A stretch of 5,697 nt of DNA, taken from Anaerolineales bacterium UBA2029 (GTDB lineage: Bacteria > Chloroflexota > Anaerolineae > Aggregatilineales > Aggregatilineaceae). The DNA is taken from NCBI GenBank assembly GCA_002332795.1, contig DDBP01000417.1:1-5697 (forward strand), written 5' to 3'. This document shows, piece by piece, positions 1 to 5,580 of this stretch (its first letter is position 1; each line of letters opens with the position of its first letter). The notes below the pieces were generated by a model, which did no database searches, was not told the DNA's origin, and saw only the letters and a program-made list of their open reading frames with translations. Made by a program: the position numbers and the translations under genes.

Positions 1-9
1 CGTATCTGG

Positions 10-101
10 CCCTCACCCCTCCATCCCCTCTCCCTGGCGACTGCGTCGCGGGGCGAGGGGAAGTCGCCCTTTCGCCCGCCGCGCGGTAGGGGGATGAGGG
101 C
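10..101. repeat. Degenerate palindromic intergenic repeat (CCTCACCCC/GGGGATGAGG type)
   Basis: The left outer arm ccctcacccct (10-20) faces agggggatgaggg (88-100), an imperfect inverted repeat with one inserted base. An inner pair, cccctctccc (25-34) and gggcgagggg (51-60), matches with one mismatch, and between them gcgac-tgc-gtcgc (37-49) forms a perfect 5-bp hairpin. The outer CCTCACCCC and inner CCCCTCTCC blocks recur in the same order in the element at 5581-5677, so both probably belong to one family of short non-coding palindromes. It lies just downstream of the ygfZ stop, so it could fold in the transcript end, but no U-run follows a stem. I see no reading frame in 1-120. Confidence 0.6.
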
Positions 102-120
102 AAAAAGTGCATAACACGCT

Positions 121-1098
121 CTAGGTGGCGAGCGCAAACGGCAGCGCCGTGACCGTTCCGCTTGCTTCACCGGCGGAGTCTGTCACGCGGACGGGCGTGC
201 CCGGCGCGAAGTGCGGTCGCCGCAGCACGGCCAAGGCGATCGGTCCGTAGCGCGGCGAGATCGCTGCCGAGGTCACTTCGCCCGCACTGCGCCCCCCGAC
301 GAGCACCGTCGCGCCCGCGCTGACCGGCGCGTCCAGCCGCAGACCAGCCAGGCGACGGGCGATCTTGTCGTAATTGATCTGCCGGGCGATGACTTCCTGG
401 CCAGTGTAGCAGCCCTTGGCCCCGTGAATGGCGCTATCCAGGTTGACTTCCAGCGGCGTATAGGCGTCGGTCAGTTCGCGGGCCGGGCCGGGCACGCCCG
501 CTTCGACGCGCAGCAGCTCAGCCGTATCGGGATCGAGCGTTGCCGCGCCCTGCTCAGTCAACTGATGCATCAGCGCGTCCAGATTTTCTTGCTCGCTCAG
601 GGCCAGATACCCCTGGCCCAGCGCCCCATCCTGCCCCAGCAGACGCACCGGCCCGCTTGCCAGCCGTAGAGACACCGCTTCGCCCGGCGCGGGCAGCGTT
701 TCGAACCCCACCTGGCGCAGCGTGTGCGGGGCAGTCGGCCCGCTGATCCACAATTGGGCGCTCTGGGCGCTGAGGTCGCTCACCGTCACGCGATCCATGA
801 AGAAGATGCGCCGCGCCAGATATTGCGCGGTGACCGGTCCGCGCCCCGGCAGGGTGATCGCGTCTATGGCATCGCCATCTGGGCTGAGCAGCAGCCGCCA
901 GACATCGAGGATGCGCGCGGTGGGCGAGGTGAGCACCGTCAGCAGAGCGCGACCCGCTGCCAGCAGACGCACGTCGTTGGTCGTCTGGCGTTGAATGAAG
1001 TCGAGCCGTCCCTCACCGGCGATGCGCAGCAGGCCCGGCTGCGGCGGGCGGTAGCAAGCGGTGCCCGTCAGGGCGGCGGTGTAACTGGCGTCGTTCAT
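121..1098 (-). CDS. ygfZ: YgfZ/GcvT-family folate-binding protein (Fe-S cluster assembly or repair factor)
   Basis: The 325-residue protein has the hallmark YgfZ motif KGCYTGQE at residues 228-235, with the family's conserved cysteine at 230. The N-terminal half carries the GcvT-like fold segment FIQRQTTNDV (residues 34-43). The C-terminal part (about 245-320) looks like the small beta-barrel domain of the family. YgfZ/CAF17 proteins are cytosolic, bind folate, and support maturation or repair of certain Fe-S enzymes, including the radical-SAM enzyme MiaB in E. coli; they lack aminomethyltransferase activity. Length matches the bacterial family. The start was set at 1098 because a strong GGAGGAAG Shine-Dalgarno lies 7 nt upstream; the frame stays open to 1218, but that extra 40-residue stretch is translated repeat DNA. 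The gene is divergent from the LysM gene and stands alone in the window. GcvT itself is the alternative, but KGCYTGQE favours YgfZ. Confidence 0.92.
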   Translation of the reverse strand: MNDASYTAALTGTACYRPPQPGLLRIAGEGRLDFIQRQTTNDVRLLAAGRALLTVLTSPTARILDVWRLLLSPDGDAIDAITLPGRGPVTAQYLARRIFFMDRVTVSDLSAQSAQLWISGPTAPHTLRQVGFETLPAPGEAVSLRLASGPVRLLGQDGALGQGYLALSEQENLDALMHQLTEQGAATLDPDTAELLRVEAGVPGPARELTDAYTPLEVNLDSAIHGAKGCYTGQEVIARQINYDKIARRLAGLRLDAPVSAGATVLVGGRSAGEVTSAAISPRYGPIALAVLRRPHFAPGTPVRVTDSAGEASGTVTALPFALAT

Positions 1099-1105
1099 GG
1101 CGTGT

Positions 1106-1113
1106 CTTCCTCC
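1106..1113 (-). promoter_or_regulatory. Ribosome binding site of ygfZ
   Basis: On the minus strand GGAGGAAG lies 7 nt before the ATG at 1098. It decides the start codon against the upstream in-frame ATG at 1218, which sits in repeat sequence. Confidence 0.8.
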
Positions 1114-1123
1114 GTCTGTTGGG

Positions 1124-1153
1124 ATTTTAGGGGAACGAGGGCACGGGCGGCAA
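1124..1153 (-). promoter_or_regulatory. Candidate sigma70-type promoter of ygfZ
   Basis: On the minus strand TTGCCG (1148-1153, four of six consensus bases) and TAAAAT (1124-1129, five of six) are separated by 18 bp. A transcript starting about 7 nt past the -10 would have a leader of roughly 20 nt with the Shine-Dalgarno inside it. The match is found by eye only. Confidence 0.4.
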
Positions 1154-1162
1154 GGGGGCGTC

Positions 1163-1251
1163 GGAGTCAGGAGTCCAGAGTCTGGAGTCTTGCGTAAAAG
1201 GCCGTGCCCCTGCGGCAAGAGCGGCTCTACTTAACTCCAGACTCCAGACTC
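1163..1251. repeat. Inverted GGAGTC/GACTCC repeat cluster in the divergent intergenic region
   Basis: The left part carries three ggagtc units (1163-1168, 1170-1175, 1184-1189). The right part carries the reverse units. The 13-mer gagtctggagtct (1178-1190) is perfectly inverted at 1239-1251 as agactccagactc, with a 48-bp spacer. Inside the left arm tccaga-g-tctgga (1174-1186) is itself a palindrome. The whole could fold into a large stem-loop in either transcript. Frames crossing it translate to low-complexity peptide, so it is not coding. It resembles a short non-autonomous or REP-like intergenic repeat; no transposase is present. Confidence 0.65.
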
Positions 1252-1271
1252 AAAACTCCTCATCCCCACGG

Positions 1272-1280
1272 TGCTATAAT
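1272..1280 (+). promoter_or_regulatory. Extended -10 promoter for the LysM/methyltransferase operon
   Basis: TGCTATAAT contains a perfect TATAAT at 1275-1280 preceded by TG and one base, the extended -10 arrangement. No good -35 box is visible at the expected 1252-1257, which is the edge of the inverted repeat; extended -10 promoters commonly tolerate this. The leader to the ATG at 1327 would be about 40 nt. Confidence 0.6.
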
Positions 1281-1312
1281 CGGGGCACGCGGGGTCGTCG
1301 TGACTCCAGAGC

Positions 1313-1319
1313 GGAGGAG
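1313..1319 (+). promoter_or_regulatory. Ribosome binding site of the LysM gene
   Basis: GGAGGAG ends 7 nt before the ATG at 1327. It fixes this start rather than the upstream in-frame ATG at 1204, which would place the promoter inside the gene. Confidence 0.8.
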
Positions 1320-1326
1320 AACGGTC

Positions 1327-2379
1327 ATGCGCTCTTTGCGCCGCGTCCTGATCATCCCGATCGTGGCCCTGACGGGGGCCGCGCTCGCCTGCACGTTGAG
1401 TTGGGGCAGCGATCAGCCGCCTACGCCCACGCCGTCGCCGTTCACGCCGTTCTATACGCCGCTGCCGATCTTCACACCGACGCCTTTCTTCACGCCGACG
1501 CCTCTTCCGCCCACGGCGACCGCCTGCGTGCGCTACACCGCCTGGCCGGTGTACACGGTGGTTGCGGGCGATACGCTGGGCAGCATCGCGCAGCGGGCGA
1601 ACACCACCATCGCCCAACTGGTCGCCGCCAACTGCCTGACCGACTCCAATCTGATCTACGTGGGTCAGCAACTGTATGTGCCGCAGCTTCCGGCCACGCT
1701 GACGCCAACGCCCATCACCCCGACGCCGGTCACGCCTGCGCCTGGCGCGCCGGTCTTCGGGCAGGCGCTCACCGCCGAACAGCACTGGCGCGACAGCACG
1801 GGGCAGCCCATCACCTATTACCGGACGGTGCGTCTGAATGTGGGCGAAGTGCCCACTGCCGACGTGGTGAGCTTCTTCGTCACCGGGCCGGCGGGTGGGG
1901 CGGCGGCGTACATCGGCCAGGATGCCGATCCCTGGGACGGTGCGTTCGTGGATTACACGTTCCCCGCGCCGGGGACGTACACTTTCCAGGCCGTGGCCGA
2001 AAGCGACATGGGGCGCGTCAGCAGCGCGCCGTTCACCGTGCGCTACGACCCGAACTTCGTGCCGCCTGGAGGTACTCAGTACAACACGCTGAGCTTTTCC
2101 CCCACGCTGGGCACGGCGGGCGGTGTGACCAGCCTGCGAGCGGGCGCAGCGGTGACCATCACCTGGCGCGACGCGCCGGGGGGCGCGGTGCGGGTAGATT
2201 TCCTGTTCACGGCGAGCACGGGCGGAGTGCAGACCATCGGCAGCGACGCGACTCCCGCCGATGGGGCGGCGATGACCTGGACGGTGCCCGCCGGTATCGT
2301 GGGCACGGTGCAGGCGCGCGCGACCATGCCCAACGGCCAGGTGTTGACCAGCGAAGCGGCCTCGGTGCGGGCACAGTGA
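1327..2379 (+). CDS. LysM-domain lipoprotein candidate with Thr-Pro linkers and Ig-like repeats
   Basis: The 350-residue product begins with a basic stretch (MRSLRR) and a hydrophobic core ending in ALAC, so Cys22 is a plausible lipidation site; the box is acceptable but not ideal (Ala at -3). Residues 31-66 are a Thr/Pro-rich linker. Residues 75-119 form one LysM domain (YTVVAGDTLGSIAQRAN, then IYVGQQLYVP), a fold that binds N-acetylglucosamine polymers such as peptidoglycan. A second TP linker (123-141) leads to two beta-rich segments, about 145-238 and 253-348, that look like Ig/PKD-type domains (for example the FPAPGTYTFQAVA stretch). Cys67 and Cys103 flank or lie in the LysM and could form a disulfide. 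The protein is probably exported, tethered to the membrane and bound to cell wall or other glycan. It has its own promoter and precedes the methyltransferase gene by 13 bp. Ligand and true role are unknown. Confidence 0.85.
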   Translation: MRSLRRVLIIPIVALTGAALACTLSWGSDQPPTPTPSPFTPFYTPLPIFTPTPFFTPTPLPPTATACVRYTAWPVYTVVAGDTLGSIAQRANTTIAQLVAANCLTDSNLIYVGQQLYVPQLPATLTPTPITPTPVTPAPGAPVFGQALTAEQHWRDSTGQPITYYRTVRLNVGEVPTADVVSFFVTGPAGGAAAYIGQDADPWDGAFVDYTFPAPGTYTFQAVAESDMGRVSSAPFTVRYDPNFVPPGGTQYNTLSFSPTLGTAGGVTSLRAGAAVTITWRDAPGGAVRVDFLFTASTGGVQTIGSDATPADGAAMTWTVPAGIVGTVQARATMPNGQVLTSEAASVRAQ

Positions 2380-2392
2380 GCGGGAACGCCCT

Positions 2393-3244
2393 ATGACCTG
2401 GACTGCTGTGGCGATCGTCCTGGCGGGGGGGACGCTGCTGGTCGTTGCCCTGTGGTATCTGCTGATCAAGACGGAAGGGGTGTACCTGGGGCGGCGCACC
2501 GTCGTCTGGCTCTACGATCTCTACGCCGGGCGCTACGACCGTATCAAACAGTACGATCCCCTGATCGAGACCGTGTATCTGGCCCAACCGATCCTGCAGC
2601 GCCTGCCGACGCGCGCGCCACTGGTGCTCGACGTGGCGACGGGCACCGGTCGCCTGCCGCTGGCCCTGCTGGAACAGCCCTCTTTTCAGGGGCGCGTCGT
2701 CGCGCTCGATCTCAGCCGACGCATGTTGACGCAGGCGGCGCACAAACTGGCTCCTTTCGGCGAGCGCGTCTACCTGCTGCATCATCCCGCCGAAGCGCTG
2801 CCTTTCCCCGACGCAACCTTCGACCTGGTGACCTGCCTGGAAGCGCTGGAATTCATGATGGACGCGCGGGCCGTCTTGCGCGAACTGGTGCGCGTGGCGC
2901 GTCCGGGTGGGTTGCTGGTGCTGACCAACCGTCAGGGCCTGGACGCGCGGTTGATGCCCGGACACACCTTCTCGCACCAGGATTTCATCCGGCTGCTCCA
3001 GGACGAACTGGGCCTGTGCGACGTGGAACTGCTGCCCTGGCAACTGGACTACGGCATCGTCTATGCTCGCAAGCCGGGGCAGAGTGCGCCCATTGGCGCG
3101 CGATCCCTGGGGGAAGTGTGGCGCTGCGCACGTTGCGGAGCGGTGGACTGGGTGCCGGTGCGTGGCGGCTGGCGTTGCCTGGGCTGCGAGGCGTTCGCCC
3201 CGCGCGGCGCTGACGGGGTGATCGAGAGGGTACGCGAGCGCTGA
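2393..3244 (+). CDS. Membrane-anchored class I SAM-dependent methyltransferase with C-terminal zinc ribbon
   Basis: The 283-residue protein starts with one hydrophobic segment (about 5-24), predicted to anchor it in the membrane. Next comes a Rossmann methyltransferase domain: motif I VLDVATGTG at 78-86, the acidic end of strand 2 at Asp106 (VVALDLS), FDLVTCLEALEFM at 143-155 as motif IV, and a post-motif VARPGGLLVLTN (168-179). This matches the Methyltransf_11/UbiE-like group, which methylates small molecules, lipids or quinones; the substrate is not predictable here. The C-terminus adds Cys245-x2-Cys248 and Cys262-x2-Cys265, spaced 13 residues apart, a typical zinc ribbon. The gene lies 13 bp after the LysM stop with only a weak purine-rich ribosome site (gggaa), suggesting operon membership or translational coupling. 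The stop precedes a new promoter. Confidence 0.85.
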   Translation: MTWTAVAIVLAGGTLLVVALWYLLIKTEGVYLGRRTVVWLYDLYAGRYDRIKQYDPLIETVYLAQPILQRLPTRAPLVLDVATGTGRLPLALLEQPSFQGRVVALDLSRRMLTQAAHKLAPFGERVYLLHHPAEALPFPDATFDLVTCLEALEFMMDARAVLRELVRVARPGGLLVLTNRQGLDARLMPGHTFSHQDFIRLLQDELGLCDVELLPWQLDYGIVYARKPGQSAPIGARSLGEVWRCARCGAVDWVPVRGGWRCLGCEAFAPRGADGVIERVRER

Positions 3245-3268
3245 AGGACGATGTGGGGCGTTTGCCGG

Positions 3269-3298
3269 TGGTCAACTTGCACGCCGTTTTCCTATAAT
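3269..3298 (+). promoter_or_regulatory. Promoter of the DoxX-like gene
   Basis: A perfect TATAAT lies at 3293-3298. TGGTCA at 3269-3274 matches four of six bases of a -35 box at 18-bp spacing, which is weak. The leader would be about 30 nt and contains AGAGGA (3323-3328) 7 nt before the ATG. It separates this gene from the upstream methyltransferase unit. Confidence 0.5.
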
Positions 3299-3335
3299 CC
3301 TTTGCTGGACGGGACTCAACGCAGAGGATTGGCCC

Positions 3336-3857
3336 ATGAACGACCGGCAGAAACACAGGACATGGCGCGACCTGGCGTGGGAACGCTTCGACCGGCTGGA
3401 CCGCCTGATCACCCGCTGGATGGCTCGCACGGGCATCGTTTTGCTGCGCATTTCCATTGGCGTCGTCTTCTTCTGGTTCGGGGCGCTCAAGCTGTTTCCG
3501 GATGCCAGCCCGGCCAGCGATCTCATCCGCACTTCGATCACCTTCCTGCCGTCCGACGTGTTCATCCCCTTTCTGGGCGTGTGGGAGATGATCATCGGGG
3601 CAGGGTTCGTCACGGGGCGCTTCCTGCGCCTGACCATCCTGCTGATGATGTTGCAGATGGGCGGGGCTGCCTCACCGCTGGTGCTGAATCCCGACGCGGT
3701 CTGGCGCTCATTCCCCTTCGAACTGACGCTGGAGGGGCAGTACATCATCAAGAATCTGGTGCTGATCAGCGCCGCCCTGGTGATCGGCGCAACGGTGCGC
3801 GGCGGCGGGCTGGTCACCGAGCCTGCAGCGCCGCTCACTCAGCGCAACGCTGACTGA
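3336..3857 (+). CDS. DoxX-like four-helix integral membrane protein
   Basis: The 173-residue product has a basic amphipathic N-terminus and four predicted membrane helices at about 32-53, 74-94, 97-118 and 136-154. Helix 1 contains LRISIGVVFFWFGALKLFP, the RxxxGxxFxxxGxxK pattern of DoxX/DUF417-like proteins. Other conserved-looking stretches are SPASDLI (58-64), GVWEMIIGAGFVTGRFLRLT (81-100) and LEGQYIIKNLVLIS (132-145). DoxX was first described as the small subunit of an archaeal thiosulfate:quinone oxidoreductase and as a partner of superoxide dismutase in mycobacteria, but most homologues, this subgroup included, have no assigned reaction. The start is supported by AGAGGA 7 nt upstream. 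It is followed after 85 bp, without a clear terminator, by the CDGSH Fe-S gene, so the two may act in a shared redox context; that link is inference. Confidence 0.82.
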   Translation: MNDRQKHRTWRDLAWERFDRLDRLITRWMARTGIVLLRISIGVVFFWFGALKLFPDASPASDLIRTSITFLPSDVFIPFLGVWEMIIGAGFVTGRFLRLTILLMMLQMGGAASPLVLNPDAVWRSFPFELTLEGQYIIKNLVLISAALVIGATVRGGGLVTEPAAPLTQRNAD

Positions 3858-3870
3858 GCGTTTGGGCGGG

Positions 3871-3899
3871 ATACGGAAGCGCGCCGTTCGCGGCGGTAT
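3871..3899. other. Small hairpin between the DoxX-like and CDGSH genes
   Basis: The sequence cgccg-ttcg-cggcg (3882-3895) is a perfect 5-bp stem with a four-base loop, closed by G-C rather than the extra-stable C-G. Outside it atac (3871-3874) can pair with gtat (3896-3899) if seven left-side bases bulge out. A short T-run (3917-3922) lies about 20 nt beyond the stem, too far for a classical terminator. It may act as an mRNA processing or attenuation element, or be chance in high-GC DNA. Confidence 0.3.
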
Positions 3900-3926
3900 G
3901 GAGTGTAAGAGGCTGTCTTTTTCGTC

Positions 3927-3933
3927 AGGAGGA
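3927..3933 (+). promoter_or_regulatory. Ribosome binding site of the CDGSH gene
   Basis: AGGAGGA ends 9 nt before the ATG at 3943. It selects this start over the in-frame ATGs at 3862 and 3898, which have no such signal and would add a non-conserved basic extension. Confidence 0.8.
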
Positions 3934-3942
3934 ACTGGACTC

Positions 3943-4185
3943 ATGGCTGAACCGGTCATTGCGGCGAAATCACCCGCTGTCCTGGAACTGGAACCAGGGA
4001 CGTACTGGTGGTGCCGGTGCGGGCGGTCGCAGAATCAGCCGTTTTGCGACGGCTCGCATAAGCAGACGACCGGCTTTTCCCCGCTGGAATTCACGCTGAC
4101 GGAGCGCAAGCGCGTTCGGCTGTGCCGTTGCAAGCACACCAAAGACGCGCCTTACTGTGACGACACGCACCGCGAGCTGCGTTAG
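3943..4185 (+). CDS. Small tandem CDGSH-type iron-sulfur protein
   Basis: The 80-residue soluble protein contains two consecutive CDGSH motifs (C-x-C-x2-S/T-x3-P-x-C-D-G-S/T-H). The first is canonical, with Cys24, Cys26, Cys35 and His39 as ligands (ending FCDGSH). The second has Cys61, Cys63, Cys72 and His76 but reads YCDDTH, with Asp in place of the usual Gly. Each motif should hold a [2Fe-2S] cluster with three Cys and one His, the type known from mitoNEET and, in the two-motif arrangement, CISD3/Miner2. These proteins are redox-active and can transfer clusters; in bacteria their job is mostly undefined. No export signal or membrane helix is visible, so it is cytosolic. It follows the DoxX-like gene on the same strand and converges on the glycosyltransferase gene. 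Confidence 0.92.
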   Translation: MAEPVIAAKSPAVLELEPGTYWWCRCGRSQNQPFCDGSHKQTTGFSPLEFTLTERKRVRLCRCKHTKDAPYCDDTHRELR

Positions 4186-4214
4186 GGCGGTCGTTGACTG
4201 GCGAATTGCGGACG

Positions 4215-4228
4215 GGCTGACGGCTGAC
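4215..4228. repeat. Short tandem repeat (GGCTGAC twice) in the convergent intergenic gap
   Basis: Two head-to-tail copies of ggctgac (4215-4221, 4222-4228) lie in the 50-bp gap between the CDGSH and glycosyltransferase stops. The same gap has gcggtc (4187-4192) facing gaccgc (4226-4231), a 6-bp inverted pair with a 33-nt loop and no T-run. It is the only candidate for shared transcription stop here and is weak. Confidence 0.35.
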
Positions 4229-4235
4229 CGCTTGC

Positions 4236-5435
4236 TCACTCCAGCGGCGTCACCTTGCCACCGCGGGCGATGCGATAGGTTCGCCCGCGCCAGCTAAAGG
4301 TGCTCTGTAGCAGAGCGCGCGCCCACAGCGTGGGGGTGATGAAGGTATCGAGCATGAAGAGCTGCGCATACGCCAGCCAGGTGAAGCCGCGCCCGAAGCG
4401 CAGCCGATCCAGCTCGTAGGCCAGGGCGGTGCGCAGCGCGACGAAGGCCCACCAGGTGCGGCGACCCCACCAGCGGCCTTCGCGCTCGGTGATGAAGCTC
4501 AGCAGCAAGCCCACCGTTTGCGGGTTGGTGAAGGGCCAGGCGATGAACGAGGGACGGCTGTAGGCGCGGCTGACGATAAGATGGCGGCGCAGGCGGCTCA
4601 CAGCCTGGTTGAACGTCTCCGGCTCCGGCACGATCAGCGCGGGCACGGGGAGCGCCGCCAGCCGGTAGCCTGCCTCGCGCAGGGTGCGCCCCAGGCTGAT
4701 GCCATCCGATCCCTCGTCGAGCAGATGCAGCATGCCGCCCGCGTCTTGCAGGGCGCGACGGCGCACGACCACAAAGCCGTTGGCGAGCGCGTTCAGGCGG
4801 TTGCTCAATGCGGCAAAAGGGATGGGGGCGCTCTGCGCGTGATTGACGTGCAGCGCGACGAGCATTTCGCCGCCCGCTCCCAGCGCCCCTTCCAGGCGGT
4901 GTTCCGGCTCGGCGACCAGCGGCGGCGCGAAGACCGCGCCTACCGCCGGGTCTTGCAGGGCGGCCAGTGCCGCGAACCACAACGCCGCGCTGACCTGCAC
5001 CTGTGCGTCCACAAAGGCGATCAGCTCGCCGCGCGCGGCCAGGTAGCCCGCGTTGAGGCTGTGCAGCTTCCCCGCGTGACGGCCTGGCGGCCCGCTGAGC
5101 ACGACACGGGCGCGTTGCGGGTAACTCTGCGCGATCTGTTGGGCGATGGCATAGGCCGGGTCGTGCTCGTCTTCCAGCACCAGGATGACCTCGTACTGCT
5201 CGGTAGGGGCCGTGTTGACCAGCACATGCAACAGCGCCAGCGTGTCGAGCGTCTTGCCGCGCAGGGGCACGACGGCGCTCACCGACGGCGTCTGATCGGG
5301 CGGGGGAGGCAGGGTTTGCCGCCAGAAGCGCCGATTGGCCAGGTAGACGGCGAGCTGATAGAGCGTCGAGCCGAACAGCGCGGCGACCAGCACGGTTTCG
5401 ACGGCATAGCGGACGTAGCGCAGGCGTCGGGACAT
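4236..5435 (-). CDS. Membrane-bound glycosyltransferase, GT2/GT21-like (ceramide glucosyltransferase/HpnI type)
   Basis: The 399-residue protein has an N-terminal membrane helix (about 10-33), a GT-A catalytic domain (51-295) and two or three C-terminal hydrophobic segments (about 297-315, 327-341, 352-374). Recognisable are SVSAVVPLRG (51-60), VLEDEHDPA (87-95), GKLHSLNAGYLAARGELIAFVDA (from 123), and SDGISLGRTLREAGYRL (243-259). These correspond to the D1, D2 (Asp143) and D3 (Asp244) positions of GT21; RLRRH (281-285) sits where the Q/RxxRW motif is expected, with His for Trp. The C-terminal WRGRTYRI...GG (382-393) is typical of this group. Such enzymes transfer a sugar, or HexNAc in hopanoid synthesis, to a membrane lipid at the cytoplasmic face. 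Donor and acceptor are unknown here, and no hopanoid or sphingolipid gene is nearby. The start at 5435 is preceded by AGGA at 8 nt and AAGGAG at 1 nt; a 70-residue upstream extension would run through repeat DNA and is rejected. Confidence 0.85.
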   Translation of the reverse strand: MSRRLRYVRYAVETVLVAALFGSTLYQLAVYLANRRFWRQTLPPPPDQTPSVSAVVPLRGKTLDTLALLHVLVNTAPTEQYEVILVLEDEHDPAYAIAQQIAQSYPQRARVVLSGPPGRHAGKLHSLNAGYLAARGELIAFVDAQVQVSAALWFAALAALQDPAVGAVFAPPLVAEPEHRLEGALGAGGEMLVALHVNHAQSAPIPFAALSNRLNALANGFVVVRRRALQDAGGMLHLLDEGSDGISLGRTLREAGYRLAALPVPALIVPEPETFNQAVSRLRRHLIVSRAYSRPSFIAWPFTNPQTVGLLLSFITEREGRWWGRRTWWAFVALRTALAYELDRLRFGRGFTWLAYAQLFMLDTFITPTLWARALLQSTFSWRGRTYRIARGGKVTPLE

Positions 5436-5489
5436 GCTCCTTGTCCTGTGTGCGAACGCCCAGAAACGGGCGGAACTTGGCACACGACT

Positions 5490-5503
5490 ACCGTAGACCG
5501 TAG
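5490..5503. repeat. Short tandem repeat (ACCGTAG twice)
   Basis: Two direct copies of accgtag (5490-5496, 5497-5503) lie about 55 bp upstream of the glycosyltransferase start, just downstream of its candidate promoter. It could be an operator half-site pair or chance. A small stem cgccc/gggcg (5457-5461 with 5468-5472) lies between it and the start. Confidence 0.35.
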
Positions 5504-5517
5504 CCGCCGATTTTGCA

Positions 5518-5545
5518 AATAGATGGACTCCCAGGGTGTGTGCAA
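5518..5545 (-). promoter_or_regulatory. Weak candidate promoter of the glycosyltransferase gene
   Basis: On the minus strand TTGCAC (5540-5545, three of six bases) and TCTATT (5518-5523, four of six) are 16 bp apart in the only AT-richer patch of the upstream region. The leader would be about 75 nt. No better match was seen. Confidence 0.25.
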
Positions 5546-5580
5546 AGGTTGTCAGCGACCTACTTGCCACGGAAGCGTTC

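Noticed and set aside
1420..1520. Repetitive acgccgacgcc-like DNA considered as a non-coding repeat
   Set aside because: It is in frame and encodes the Thr-Pro linker of the LysM protein, a common feature of Chloroflexota surface proteins.
1231..2499. 422-codon open frame on the minus strand opposite the LysM gene
   Set aside because: It is Arg/His-rich with no domain, and arises from high GC and the codon bias of the plus-strand gene, which has a signal peptide, LysM and ribosome site.
2207..3043. 278-codon minus-strand frame across the LysM end and the methyltransferase
   Set aside because: Spans two genuine plus-strand genes and has no start signal or domain; a GC-driven shadow.
3862..3942. 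27-residue N-terminal extension of the CDGSH protein
   Set aside because: Contains the strong AGGAGGA of the internal start and is not part of the CDGSH fold.
4186..4235. Possible bidirectional terminator between convergent genes
   Set aside because: The only inverted pair is 6 bp with a 33-nt loop, and no T-run is present on either strand.
4518..5522. 334-codon plus-strand frame opposite the glycosyltransferase
   Set aside because: Composition is Arg/Gln/Asp-rich with no recognisable motif; the minus strand has clear GT-A motifs and membrane helices.
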